From contig NZ_BBRI01000002.1 of the NCBI RefSeq assembly GCF_002090075.1, positions 434,001 through 498,000 of the forward strand: 64,000 nt of DNA, read 5' to 3'. The notes beneath the pieces were generated by a model. That model was not told the origin of the DNA. It saw only the letters and a list, made by a program, of their open reading frames with translations, and searched no databases. Position numbers and translations under genes: made by a program. This stretch comes from Demequina sp. NBRC 110052 (lineage in GTDB: Bacteria; Actinomycetota; Actinomycetes; Actinomycetales; Demequinaceae). Shown piece by piece: positions 1-8,057 of the stretch. The number at the start of each line of letters is the position of its first letter. The first letter of the stretch is position 1.

Positions 1-537
1 GTCGACCCTGCCGACCGCTCCATCTCGTACCTCCTCGGTGACGCCGCAGGAGCCGTGGTGATCGGAGCATCGGACACGCCCGGCATCGGCCCCACGGTGT
101 GGGGATCCGAGGGCGCAGGCGCCGACCTGATCCGTCAGACTTCCTCGTGGCTCGATGTGCGCGACGTGCCTGGCACCGCGTTCCCGACGCTGCGCCAGGA
201 GGGACCGAGCGTCTTCAAGTGGGCCTCATTCAAGATGCCCAAGATCGCCCTGGAGGCCATCGAGGCGGCGGGCGTGACGCCCGACGACATCGACGTCTTC
301 ATCCCGCACCAGGCGAACATCCGCATCATCGACCAGATGGTCAAGCAGATCGGCCTGCCCAAGCACGTGGTGGTCGCGAAGGACATCGTCGACTCCGGCA
401 ACACCTCGGCGGCGTCGATCCCGCTTGCGACAGAGCGCGTGCTGCGCGACGGCGTCGCGAAGTCCGGCGATCTTGCGCTGCAGATCGGCTTCGGCGCCGG
501 ACTCGTGTACGCCGCGCAGGTCGTGGTCCTGCCCTGA
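1..537 (+). CDS. fabH: 3-oxoacyl-ACP synthase III (KAS III), C-terminal part
   Basis: This gene is cut by the left edge of the window; frame 1 is open from base 1. KAS III condenses acetyl-CoA (or a branched acyl-CoA) with malonyl-ACP to start fatty-acid synthesis in the cytoplasm. The visible part opens with the GDAAGAVVI glycine-rich segment and holds two members of the catalytic triad: His in IPHQANIRI and Asn in DSGNTSAAS. The active-site Cys lies upstream of the window. acpP and fabF follow on the same strand, which is the usual actinobacterial fab order and supports FabH over other thiolase-fold enzymes. The open reading frame starting at base 55 is only an internal GTG. Confidence 0.96.
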   Translation, partial: VDPADRSISYLLGDAAGAVVIGASDTPGIGPTVWGSEGAGADLIRQTSSWLDVRDVPGTAFPTLRQEGPSVFKWASFKMPKIALEAIEAAGVTPDDIDVFIPHQANIRIIDQMVKQIGLPKHVVVAKDIVDSGNTSAASIPLATERVLRDGVAKSGDLALQIGFGAGLVYAAQVVVLP

Positions 538-620
538 CGGGCCCGTCCCCACTAGTTTGAGAGAGTTCACCCCGAACCCCCACGGCCCCGCACCGGGGTC
601 GCGATCACAAGGAGAATGAC

Positions 621-869
621 ATGGCGCTTGCCCAGAACGAGGTCCTTGAGGGCCTGGCCGAGATCGTCGTCGAGGAGACCGGCATCGACGCTGCCGACGT
701 GCAGCTCGACAAGTCCTTCACGGACGACCTCGACATCGACTCGCTGTCGATGATGACCATCGTGACGCTCGCGGAGGAGAAGTTCGACGTGCGCATCCCC
801 GACGAGGAGGTCAAGAACCTCGTGACCGTCGGCGACGCCGTCACCTACATCGTCAACGCGCAGGCCTGA
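621..869 (+). CDS. acpP: acyl carrier protein
   Basis: An 82-residue acidic protein, the normal length for a type II ACP. The motif DIDSLSMM places the 4'-phosphopantetheine attachment site at Ser41. It carries the growing acyl chain between the enzymes of fatty-acid synthesis in the cytoplasm. The AAGGAG ribosome binding site at 609-614 sits 6 nt before the ATG. It lies 83 nt after fabH and 97 nt before fabF on the same strand, so the three are probably one operon. Confidence 0.97.
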   Translation: MALAQNEVLEGLAEIVVEETGIDAADVQLDKSFTDDLDIDSLSMMTIVTLAEEKFDVRIPDEEVKNLVTVGDAVTYIVNAQA

Positions 870-966
870 TCGCGTCGGCGGCGCGGGCTACCGTCCGCGC
901 CGCCCGCAGCCTGCACCACTCGGCGCGAACCGCGCCCGCACCGTCGTCGTCCCCGGAAGGATCACC

Positions 967-2202
967 ATGACTGTCGTCGTCACCGGACTTGGCACCACCT
1001 CACCCCTGGGAGGCGATGTCGCGAGCACCTGGGAGGGCGCCCTCGCGGGCCGCTCGGGCGTGCGTACGCTCGACAACGACTGGCATGAGAAGTGGGGCGT
1101 GCCCGTCACGTTCGCGGGACAGCTCGCGGTGCGCCCCGAGGAAGTCCTGAGCCGCCCCGAGACCAAGCGCATGGACCCGAGCGCGCAGATGGCGATCGTC
1201 GCCGCACGCGAGGCCTGGTCTGACGCTGGCTCGCCCGAGGTCGACCCCGAGCGCCTCGGCTCGATCGTGTCCTCCGGCATCGGCGGCGTCTGGACGCTGC
1301 TGAGCGCGTGGGACACCCTGAAGGAGCGCGGAGCGAACCGCGTCCTGCCCCTCACGGTGCCGATGCTGATGCCGAACTCGCCGACCGCTTACGTGTCGCT
1401 CGAGTTCACGGCGCGCGCAGGCGCCCACTCCCCCGTGTCCGCGTGCGCGTCCGGCGCCGAGGCGATCGGCATGGGCTTCGAGATGATCGAATCCGGCCGC
1501 GCCGACGTCGTGATCGCAGGCGGCACCGAGGCCGCCATCCACCCGCTGCCCATTACGGCCTTCGCGTCGATGCAGGCGCTGTCCAAGCGCAACGACGACC
1601 CCGCGGCGGCCTCCCGCCCCTACGACGTCAAGCGCGACGGCTTCGTGCTCGGCGAGGGCTCCGGCGTGGTCGTCCTCGAGTCCGAGGAGCACGCCAAGGC
1701 GCGCGGCGCACGCATCTACGCCCGCGTCCTGGGCCTCGGCATGACGGCCGACGCCCACCACATCGCAGCCCCCGAGCCCAACGGCGCCGGTCAGACTCGC
1801 GCGATGGAGCTCGCGCTCGAGCGCGCAGGCCTCACCACCGCTGACATCTCGCACGTCAATGCCCACGCGACCTCCACGCCGGTGGGCGACATGATCGAGG
1901 CGCGCGGCATCCGCGCGCTGCTGGGGTCCCACGCCGACCAGGTGCTGCTGTCAGCCACCAAGTCGATGACCGGGCACCTGCTCGGCGGCGCTGGCGCTCT
2001 CGAGTCGGTGTTCACCATCAAGGCGCTCGAGACCCGCACTGCTCCCCCGACGATCAACGTCGACGAGCCGGACCCGGAACTGCAGGTCGACCTGGTGCGA
2101 GACACGCCTCGCGCGCTGCCCGCCGAGGGCCAGCTCGCCGCGATCAACAACTCGTTCGGGTTCGGCGGCCACAACGTCGCGGTGGTGTTCGGCACCGCTT
2201 GA
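967..2202 (+). CDS. fabF: 3-oxoacyl-ACP synthase II (KAS II)
   Basis: 411 residues, full length for KAS II. It elongates acyl-ACP with malonyl-ACP. The Cys-His-His triad is complete: Cys160 in VSACASGAEA, His300 in NAHATSTPVGD and His337 in TKSMTGHLLGG. The C-terminal NNSFGFGGHN motif is also present. The ATG at 967 follows a GGAAGG ribosome binding site at 955-960. It appears to be the last gene of the fab operon, since a strong hairpin follows at 2236-2280. KAS I (FabB) is less likely given the position after acpP. Confidence 0.97.
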   Translation: MTVVVTGLGTTSPLGGDVASTWEGALAGRSGVRTLDNDWHEKWGVPVTFAGQLAVRPEEVLSRPETKRMDPSAQMAIVAAREAWSDAGSPEVDPERLGSIVSSGIGGVWTLLSAWDTLKERGANRVLPLTVPMLMPNSPTAYVSLEFTARAGAHSPVSACASGAEAIGMGFEMIESGRADVVIAGGTEAAIHPLPITAFASMQALSKRNDDPAAASRPYDVKRDGFVLGEGSGVVVLESEEHAKARGARIYARVLGLGMTADAHHIAAPEPNGAGQTRAMELALERAGLTTADISHVNAHATSTPVGDMIEARGIRALLGSHADQVLLSATKSMTGHLLGGAGALESVFTIKALETRTAPPTINVDEPDPELQVDLVRDTPRALPAEGQLAAINNSFGFGGHNVAVVFGTA

Positions 2203-2235
2203 CGCCCTGCCCACAGTACGAACCAATCTCAGCCC

Positions 2236-2280
2236 GACACGCGGGCCGTTCGGCCCCTGCGGGCGTGCGGCCCGCGTGTC
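2236..2280. terminator. hairpin terminator between fabF and the convergent SnoaL-like gene
   Basis: A perfect 13-bp inverted repeat has arms at 2236-2248 and 2268-2280 with a 19-nt loop. It lies between two convergent genes, so it can serve both strands. There is no long T-run, as is common for high-GC actinobacterial terminators. Confidence 0.7.
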
Positions 2281-2354
2281 GCGCTTCACTTGGGTTCGCA
2301 CTGTCGCGCGGTGGTGGTCGGCACCGCTTGACGTGTCGCTAGCCTCAGCCCGAT

Positions 2355-2723
2355 CTAGAGGTCGACCGGGGTGCCCTGGTGGTACGAGAGACGCCAGCGG
2401 TCGGTGAGCGCCCACACCGAGCTGCGGTGGGCCGCGCCACGCGCCGCGCGCTCGGGCACCGATGTGTAGAGCACCAGCGCGCCGTGCTCGCACACGCCCT
2501 GCACCCGGAAGTCGGTCAACGGCAGGGCGACGTCGATCTCCTGGTACGGCGAGTGGACGATCTCGTCGCGGGACCAGATGCGGCCCGACTGGCCCACCTC
2601 CGTGAAGTCGGGCGCGAGGATCGCATCCATGTAGTCGGAGTCGAAGCGCGTCTCGGGGCGCCACATCGCCTCCTCCATCGCCTGGAGAAGCAGCGTCACC
2701 TCGCGCCCGAGCTCCACTGTCAC
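2355..2723 (-). CDS. SnoaL-like / DUF4440 domain protein
   Basis: A 122-residue protein resembling the nuclear-transport-factor-2 fold (DUF4440/SnoaL-like). An N-terminal helix around VTLLLQAMEEAMW is followed by DYMDAILAPDFTEVGQSG and RIWSRDEIV, the usual shape of these small cone-fold proteins, and the C-terminus has WRLSYHQGTPV. The start is the GTG at 2723, whose GTGA overlaps the stop of the upstream DUF3145 gene, so translation is probably coupled. A much longer reading frame runs through the DUF3145 gene in another phase and is not real. The substrate cannot be told from sequence; members may be enzymes or ligand-binding proteins. Confidence 0.75.
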   Translation of the reverse strand: MTVELGREVTLLLQAMEEAMWRPETRFDSDYMDAILAPDFTEVGQSGRIWSRDEIVHSPYQEIDVALPLTDFRVQGVCEHGALVLYTSVPERAARGAAHRSSVWALTDRWRLSYHQGTPVDL

Positions 2724-3217
2724 CCCACGCGGTGAAGCCAGCGCACTGGGGCTCCGTGACCGGCGTAGCGGAACGGCTCCAGCTCCTCGTCCCAGGCTGA
2801 GCCGAGTGCGAGGTTCATAGCGCGCGAGAAGTCCGCGGCCGAACCGCCGGCCTCCATGACGGCGCGGATGCGGTCCTCGGGCACCACGATGTTGCCGTGG
2901 ACGTCGGTGACGGCGTGGAAGATACCGAGGGACGGCGTGTGCATCCAGCGTCCGCCGTCGCAGCCGAACGACGGGTCCTCGGTCACCTCGTACCGGACGT
3001 GCTCCCAACCGCGCAGCGCGGACGCGAGTTGCGCGCCGGTGCCGGGGCGTCCCTGCCAGGCCACTTCGGCGCGGAACATCTGCGCGCCGGCGGGCTGATC
3101 GATCCACTCGAAATGGGCGCGCGAACCGAGCACTCCCTGCGCGGCCCACTCGATGTGCGGGCACATTGCGCGCGTGGCGGAGTGCACGAAAAGAACACCG
3201 CGGGTGATGGCAGCCAT
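2720..3217 (-). CDS. DUF3145 family protein
   Basis: A 165-residue protein that I recognise as the actinobacterial DUF3145 family from its opening (MAAITRGVLFVHSA), the conserved RGWEHVRYEVTEDPS stretch and its position next to fabF, where this family usually lies. Function is unknown. There is no signal peptide or membrane segment, so it is expected in the cytoplasm. An AGGAAGG ribosome binding site precedes the ATG at 3217. It is coupled to the downstream SnoaL-like gene by a 4-nt overlap. Conserved linkage to fab genes suggests a role connected with lipid metabolism; that is inference only. Confidence 0.88.
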   Translation of the reverse strand: MAAITRGVLFVHSATRAMCPHIEWAAQGVLGSRAHFEWIDQPAGAQMFRAEVAWQGRPGTGAQLASALRGWEHVRYEVTEDPSFGCDGGRWMHTPSLGIFHAVTDVHGNIVVPEDRIRAVMEAGGSAADFSRAMNLALGSAWDEELEPFRYAGHGAPVRWLHRVG

Positions 3218-3376
3218 GACCCTTCCTTCCTGTGAGGTGCGTCTTCCCCTACGACCTCGAAGGACGTCCGGCGTGACCGGGTGTGTGTCTATCGTGCCCC
3301 ACGCAGGGCGGAAATGCCAGCACCCCGCACGGAAGCGGGCCGCCGCGTCGGGCTTGCCGAAGCGCGAGGCGAGGTG

Positions 3377-3874
3377 TCAGGCCTTCTCGAGCGACTCGCG
3401 AAGCTCACGCATGGCGCGCTTGCGCACGTCCTTGGCGAGCCGATCGAGGTAGAGGTGCCCGTCGAGGTGGTCGCACTCGTGGTTGATGAGGCGCGCCCAG
3501 ATCTCCTCGCCCTCGATCGTCACCGGGTTGCCGTCCAGGTCGATGCCCTCGGCCTTGGCGTAGGCGGGTCGCTCGCACGGGTACCACAGGCCCGGCACGG
3601 AGAGGCAGCCCTCCTCGCCGAGCTCCTGCAGTTCCTCGGAGTTCTCGGTGATCACGGGGTTGAGGATGTAACCGATGTCTCCGTCGATGTTCCACGAGAA
3701 GGCTCGCAGGCTCACACCGATCTGATTGGCGGCGAGTCCGGCCCTGCCGTCGTAGTCCACGGTCTCGACCAGATCCTCGACGAGCTGACGGACCCGTTCG
3801 TCGATGTCGTTGATGGGCTCGCAGGGCGTGCGGAGCACGGGGTCGCCGGTCACACGGATGTCACGGAATGCCAT
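3377..3874 (-). CDS. def: peptide deformylase
   Basis: A 165-residue metallohydrolase that removes the N-formyl group from new proteins. All three signature motifs are visible: GRAGLAANQ (residues 43-51), EEGCLS (Cys90 is a metal ligand) and NHECDHLDG (His132 and His136 as metal ligands, Glu133 as catalytic base). The ATG at 3874 gives the usual [16 protein letters not shown] start; the reading frame stays open much further upstream but the extra part overlaps the divergent gene and is not def-like. It is divergent from the NAD(P)HX dehydratase gene, with 36 nt between the start codons. Confidence 0.96.
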   Translation of the reverse strand: MAFRDIRVTGDPVLRTPCEPINDIDERVRQLVEDLVETVDYDGRAGLAANQIGVSLRAFSWNIDGDIGYILNPVITENSEELQELGEEGCLSVPGLWYPCERPAYAKAEGIDLDGNPVTIEGEEIWARLINHECDHLDGHLYLDRLAKDVRKRAMRELRESLEKA

Positions 3875-3910
3875 GCGCACATTGTTCCACGCCTGTGCCA
3901 CGCTGGGTTC

Positions 3911-4816
3911 GTGGATGCACACGACCTGGCGCTCGGAGATGACGTCGCGCGCCTGTGGCCGCGACCCTGTCACGATGACGACAAGTACTCGCGTGGCGTG
4001 CTGGGGATCGTCGCAGGATCGGATGCGTATCCGGGGGCGGCCGTCCTGTGCACGAGCGGCGCCGCTGCCGCGGGTACGGGCCTGATTCGATACGTCGGTC
4101 CGGGCCGCGCGCAGGACCTGGTGCTGGCGCGTCGGCCAGAGGTGGTCGTGCACGCGGACTCCGACGCCGTGGAGCGGCTGCCCCGCGCATCGGCCTGGGT
4201 CATCGGACCAGGAGTCGCGGACCACCCAGGCCAGGAGGCCGTCGTCGGTGCAGTGCTCGCGTCAGGGCTCCCCTGCGTCGTCGATGCGGGTGCGCTCGAG
4301 GCGTGCGTTCGGGCGCGCTACGCCGGGGATCGCCGCGCTGGCGCGGAGTCGGTGCTGCTGACGCCTCACGAGGGCGAGCTCGTGCGCGCGCTCGGCGCGG
4401 TGCGTCACGACGTGACTGCCGACGACGTCCGCCGCGACCGCGCGGGCCATGCGCGGCTGCTCGCGGAGACCGCTCGCGCGACCGTCCTGCTCAAGGGCTC
4501 GAATACGCTCGTCGCCACGCCCGGCGGTGGCCTGACGACCCTCGCCACGGCGACGCCATGGCTCGCGACGGCCGGGGCAGGCGACGTGCTCGCGGGCATC
4601 GCGGGTGCGCTGCTGGCCTCGGGTCTCCACGCGCCCGACGCTGGGCGCATCGCCGCGTGGGTTCATGCCCGGGCGGCGGCCCTCGCCTCGGGCGATGACC
4701 CCGACGCGCCGACGGGTGCAGGCGGGCCGATCACGGCGCTGGATGTCGCGCACGCCGTGCCGCGCGTCGTCGCCTCGCTCGTTGCACCGCGAGGCGAGAC
4801 GCCGCAGTCTGGCTAG
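3911..4816 (+). CDS. nnrD: ADP-dependent (S)-NAD(P)H-hydrate dehydratase
   Basis: A 301-residue ribokinase-like protein of the YjeF C-terminal family. It repairs hydrated NADH/NADPH at the expense of ADP. Evidence is the [16 protein letters not shown] start, YPGAAVL, the LLTPHEGEL motif and the nucleotide-binding [17 protein letters not shown] near the C-terminus. The epimerase domain often fused at the N-terminus is absent, so this is a dehydratase-only protein. The GTG at 3911 places the conserved WPRP...KYSRG segment near the N-terminus; the open frame upstream runs antisense through def and is rejected. Its stop shares the CTAG at 4813-4816 with the convergent DUF1905 gene. Confidence 0.9.
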   Translation: MDAHDLALGDDVARLWPRPCHDDDKYSRGVLGIVAGSDAYPGAAVLCTSGAAAAGTGLIRYVGPGRAQDLVLARRPEVVVHADSDAVERLPRASAWVIGPGVADHPGQEAVVGAVLASGLPCVVDAGALEACVRARYAGDRRAGAESVLLTPHEGELVRALGAVRHDVTADDVRRDRAGHARLLAETARATVLLKGSNTLVATPGGGLTTLATATPWLATAGAGDVLAGIAGALLASGLHAPDAGRIAAWVHARAAALASGDDPDAPTGAGGPITALDVAHAVPRVVASLVAPRGETPQSG

Positions 4817-5109
4817 ACCAGCGAGATCTCGACGTGGATCTCCTCGCCCAGTTCAAGGCCCTCCGCCTTGATGACCGCGCCCTTGACGGGCATCACGAAC
4901 GTGGCGCGCTCCTTGGAGGGGAAGATCGAGGTCCGCCACGTCGTGGCACCGACGGTGACCTCCACCTTGACCGCGCCGAAGCCCCGGCGCGGACCATGCT
5001 GGAGGTCCTCGATCTCGTCCGCGAGGTCCTCGGGCAGGTCGACGAAGACCCACGAGTCGACGCGAGCCTCCCAGAGGTAGAGGCTGCCCCGGAAGCTGTA
5101 GCGCTGCAT
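4813..5109 (-). CDS. DUF1905 domain protein
   Basis: A 98-residue beta-rich protein matching the DUF1905 pattern: WVFVDLPEDLADEI, then GFGAVKVEVTVGATTWRTSIFP, then FVMPVKGAVIKAEGLELG. DUF1905 proteins are small and presumed cytoplasmic; their function is not established. The ATG at 5109 gives a complete domain. Its last codon and stop overlap the stop of nnrD through a shared palindromic CTAG, so the two genes end against each other with no space for a terminator. Confidence 0.85.
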   Translation of the reverse strand: MQRYSFRGSLYLWEARVDSWVFVDLPEDLADEIEDLQHGPRRGFGAVKVEVTVGATTWRTSIFPSKERATFVMPVKGAVIKAEGLELGEEIHVEISLV

Positions 5110-5224
5110 GGAGGGACGCTAGCACCGGCCGCCGACACTGTCGTGGGCCGACCCGGAGACCCCGCTACCGCTTCAGGTGGAGGAATGTTTCCGCCGAGTA
5201 AAATCGCGACCTCTGTGCTCGCGG

Positions 5225-5240
5225 TGTGACGTAGATCACA
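5225..5240. promoter_or_regulatory. CRP/GlxR-type operator
   Basis: TGTGACGTAGATCACA is a perfect TGTGA-N6-TCACA palindrome with the central TA preferred by actinobacterial CRP-family regulators (GlxR consensus TGTGANNTANNTCACA). It lies 76 nt upstream of the ATG of the membrane protein at 5316, and about 115 nt upstream of the divergent DUF1905 start. Whether it activates or represses cannot be told. Confidence 0.8.
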
Positions 5241-5315
5241 CTAACCTGCTCAGTGGGGGCGCGACGTGGCCACACAGTGTCCCCTTGCCACGGCGCCCCA
5301 CTGAGGGAGGCTGTC

Positions 5316-7319
5316 ATGGCACGGTCGTCGATCGCGCTTGCTCGCGGGTTCGCCCCCATTCCACTTCTGCTCGTACTGCTGGCCACGTGCGCCGCGCTTG
5401 TCGGCGGAGCTGCGTCTGCAGCGGCCGACGCACCCGAGGAGGCGCACGGCAACTCAGCCCCGCGACTCCAGGTCCATGGCGGCGGCGCGCTGCACGTCAC
5501 GACCGCCACACCCACGATCACCGGCGTCGGCACCCCTGGGGGACCGAACGCCGACGGACGACTCTCCGTCGTCGTCTCCGGCACGCCCGATGCAGGCGGC
5601 TCGGTATCCGGCGTCGCGTGCGCAGGCGCCACCGCCACCGGGCAGGGCGGCTGGAGCTGCACCGTCGCCACCCCGCTCGCGACTGGTTCCTACCTCATCA
5701 CGGTCCAGCAGCATGTCGGCAAGGACGGCGAGCGGACCGTGAGCACCACCACGGCACGACTCAGAGTCGACCTGCCGGTGGTGCGGAACGAACCCGAGCC
5801 GCCGCCCGCTCAGGCGAAGCCCCAGCCGCAGCCTCCCGCAGCGCCGGCCCCGCCGCCACAGGCCCCGCAGCCGACTCCCCCGCGCTCCGCACCCGCGCCA
5901 GCGCCCGCACCCGAAATCCTCGACGTTCTCGAGTGGAGCTTCGTGCTCGTAGACGCCGACGGCAAGCCCCTCGCGAACGCTCCCCTGCGAGCCGGTCAGA
6001 CCTTCTCGGCCCTTGCGTCGGGCCTGCCCCAGGGCGCCCAGGTGTCCGTCGAACTCCACTCCGACCCAGTGCCGCTCGTCGACGCCGTCGTGGACGCCAC
6101 CGGCTCGCTCAGCGCGCCGTTCACGCTGCCCGAGACGGCACCGCCAGGCGGACACGAGATCGTCGCCACGCTCACCGCAGAGGGGTTCGAGGCCTCCGTC
6201 GCGTCGGTTGGCGTCACCGTGGTGCCGGCGATCGTCGAAACCCGCGTGCTCGCCGACCTGCCGGACGCGCCAGCTCCCGTCATCGAACCCGCCGTCGAGC
6301 CCGCCGTCGAGGAGGAGACCACCCACCTCGCGGACCGCCTCATCCCGTTCAAGCTGCGCGAAATCACTGCCTGGTCGGTCGCCGCGACGGGAGGTCTCGC
6401 GGTGATCTTCGTACTGCTCGCCGCGCTGCCCGCCGAGCTTCTGCAGTCGACCCTCACCGAGAACTACGGTCGCGCCTTCGCGTGGATGGCGCCTGCACGC
6501 AAGCGCGTGCGACGCGTGCGTAATCTGATCCCGCCCTCGCTGGACAACCCGTGGGTGGGCAGCGCCTTCTCTGTGGGCGCGACGGCACTCATCCTCGGGT
6601 TCTCCGAACCACAGTTCGGGTTCAACGCGTGGTCGATTCGCACGTTCCTCGCGCTCTACCTGTCGCTCTATCTGCTGAACGTCGCCCTCAACTCCGTGAA
6701 GCTGTCCTACGCCCGGCGACGACTCAGCGTCGACGGACGCCTGTCGCCGCTTCCAGGAGGCATGATCATCGCCGCGATCTCTGTGATCGCTTCGCGCGCG
6801 CTCGAACTCTCGCCCAGCCTGCTGTTCGGCCTCGTCGTGGGCGTCACGCTGGCCCGCCAGCAGTCGCGAGAGGCCGAAGGCAGGCTCGCGCTGGTAGGAG
6901 CGGGATCCATGCTCGTGCTCGGCGTTGCCTCGTGGCTCGGTCTGAGCGCGCTGCTCGGCATCACGGGAGGGTCCGACATCTTCATCGTGGGCCTCCTCGA
7001 GGACACGCTCGCGGCCACCTCTCTGGAGGCGCTCACCGTCCTCCTCGTGGGACTGCTGCCATTCGAGTACCTCGAGGGCAAGGCACTCCACGACTGGGAT
7101 CAGCGCATCTGGGCTGCCGCGTACTTCATCGCTGCGGGCGCGTTCGTCTTCATCGCCGTGCCCCTGGGCACCAGTTGGGAGTCCACGGAGCTCTCGGTGC
7201 TGCGCTGGGTGGCGATCTGCGCCGGCTTCGCCGTGATTTCGGTCGCGGCGTGGTTCCTCTTCCGCGTCATGCCCGAACACAGGCGTCGCACCGAGGACCG
7301 CGAGAGCGTCGACGCGTAG
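5316..7319 (+). CDS. secreted-domain multi-spanning membrane protein (FGLLP-motif type)
   Basis: A 667-residue protein. It has an N-terminal signal peptide (residues about 8-38), a beta-rich extracellular part with a repeated-looking GTPDAGGSVSGV...GGWSCTVATPLATGSYLI segment, a Pro/Ala-rich linker (about 165-210), a second beta-rich domain, and then about seven or eight membrane segments from about residue 350 to the end. VGLLPFEYLEGKAL resembles the motif that names the 'FGLLP motif-containing membrane protein' family of actinobacteria; that match is from memory. The start is the ATG at 5316, with a GGGAGG ribosome binding site at 5305-5310, rather than an upstream in-frame ATG at 5253. Function is unknown. 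The Ig-like extracellular modules suggest cell-surface binding. A perfect CRP-type site lies upstream. Confidence 0.75.
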   Translation: MARSSIALARGFAPIPLLLVLLATCAALVGGAASAAADAPEEAHGNSAPRLQVHGGGALHVTTATPTITGVGTPGGPNADGRLSVVVSGTPDAGGSVSGVACAGATATGQGGWSCTVATPLATGSYLITVQQHVGKDGERTVSTTTARLRVDLPVVRNEPEPPPAQAKPQPQPPAAPAPPPQAPQPTPPRSAPAPAPAPEILDVLEWSFVLVDADGKPLANAPLRAGQTFSALASGLPQGAQVSVELHSDPVPLVDAVVDATGSLSAPFTLPETAPPGGHEIVATLTAEGFEASVASVGVTVVPAIVETRVLADLPDAPAPVIEPAVEPAVEEETTHLADRLIPFKLREITAWSVAATGGLAVIFVLLAALPAELLQSTLTENYGRAFAWMAPARKRVRRVRNLIPPSLDNPWVGSAFSVGATALILGFSEPQFGFNAWSIRTFLALYLSLYLLNVALNSVKLSYARRRLSVDGRLSPLPGGMIIAAISVIASRALELSPSLLFGLVVGVTLARQQSREAEGRLALVGAGSMLVLGVASWLGLSALLGITGGSDIFIVGLLEDTLAATSLEALTVLLVGLLPFEYLEGKALHDWDQRIWAAAYFIAAGAFVFIAVPLGTSWESTELSVLRWVAICAGFAVISVAAWFLFRVMPEHRRRTEDRESVDA

Positions 7320-7493
7320 TCGCCGACACAAGCGGAACGTTGGCCGACGCACGAGCATCTTGTCGCGTGCCCCCTACACGAGAACGGCGCTGAGCGGAAG
7401 CGGTCGCCTCCAACAAGCCTGGCGCGTCTGCGCACCAACGCATTGGGGCCATGATTGCGTTGTTGCTTGCATGACGAGTGGGGGCTTGGACGA

Positions 7494-8057
7494 GTGAGCC
7501 AGTGGCGGGGAATGCTGGAGCGGGTGGTGCGCGAGCGGGGTCGCGCGCTCTTCGGTTTCGCGTATGTGCTGACCGGTGACCTTCATGAGGCCGAGGATCT
7601 GCTGCAGGACGCGCTGGTGAGGGCGTTCCGCAGCGGCCGACACGCCACATCGATCGAGGCTGCGCACGCGTACGTGAAGCGTGCGATCTCCACCGCGTTC
7701 ATCGACCGGTCACGCCGGGCCGCAGCGCGGCCGCGCGTCGTGGACACAGGTGGGGACCTCAAGGAGTGGACCACCCGGTTGCCCGCCGCAGCCGACCACG
7801 CGATCGACGTCGGGTCGGCGTTGGATCTGCAGGCCGCGCTCATGACGCTTGCGCCGCAGGTGCGGGCATGCGTGGCCCTGAGGTTCATCGACGACCTCAC
7901 GATCGACGCGATCGCCGACACCCTCGAACTAGCTCCGGGCACAGTCAAGCGATACCTGTCCGACGCCCGCGAACAACTGCGGGCCGTACTGCCCACGTGG
8001 GAAGACGTGGACGGGGAGACCGTACCTGTCCGGGCGCAAAGGAGGGATCAGCGATGA
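7494..8057 (+). CDS. ECF-family RNA polymerase sigma factor
   Basis: A 187-residue sigma-70 family protein of the SigE/SigM-like actinobacterial type. Region 2 is visible at about residues 17-45 (ALFGFAYVLTGDLHEAEDL, LLQDALVRAF) and region 4 at about 115-165 (LAPQVRACVALRFIDDLT, IDAIADTLELAPGTVKRYLS). It redirects RNA polymerase to a specific promoter set. The start is uncertain: GTG at 7494 (MSQWRGMLERVV) is chosen, and ATG at 7512 is possible. Its stop overlaps the next start (ATGA at 8054-8057) with a strong AAAGGAGGG ribosome binding site inside its own end, so the downstream membrane protein is co-translated and is the likely partner. Confidence 0.9.
   Translation: MSQWRGMLERVVRERGRALFGFAYVLTGDLHEAEDLLQDALVRAFRSGRHATSIEAAHAYVKRAISTAFIDRSRRAAARPRVVDTGGDLKEWTTRLPAAADHAIDVGSALDLQAALMTLAPQVRACVALRFIDDLTIDAIADTLELAPGTVKRYLSDAREQLRAVLPTWEDVDGETVPVRAQRRDQR

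Noticed and set aside
1000-1932. 310-residue open frame antisense to fabF
   Set aside because: It lies fully inside fabF, has the Arg/Ala/His/Gly-rich composition of an antisense frame in high-GC DNA, and shows no domain.
5454-7358. 634-residue open frame antisense to the large membrane protein
   Set aside because: Its composition is that of a shadow frame and the plus-strand gene has a signal peptide, membrane segments and a ribosome binding site.
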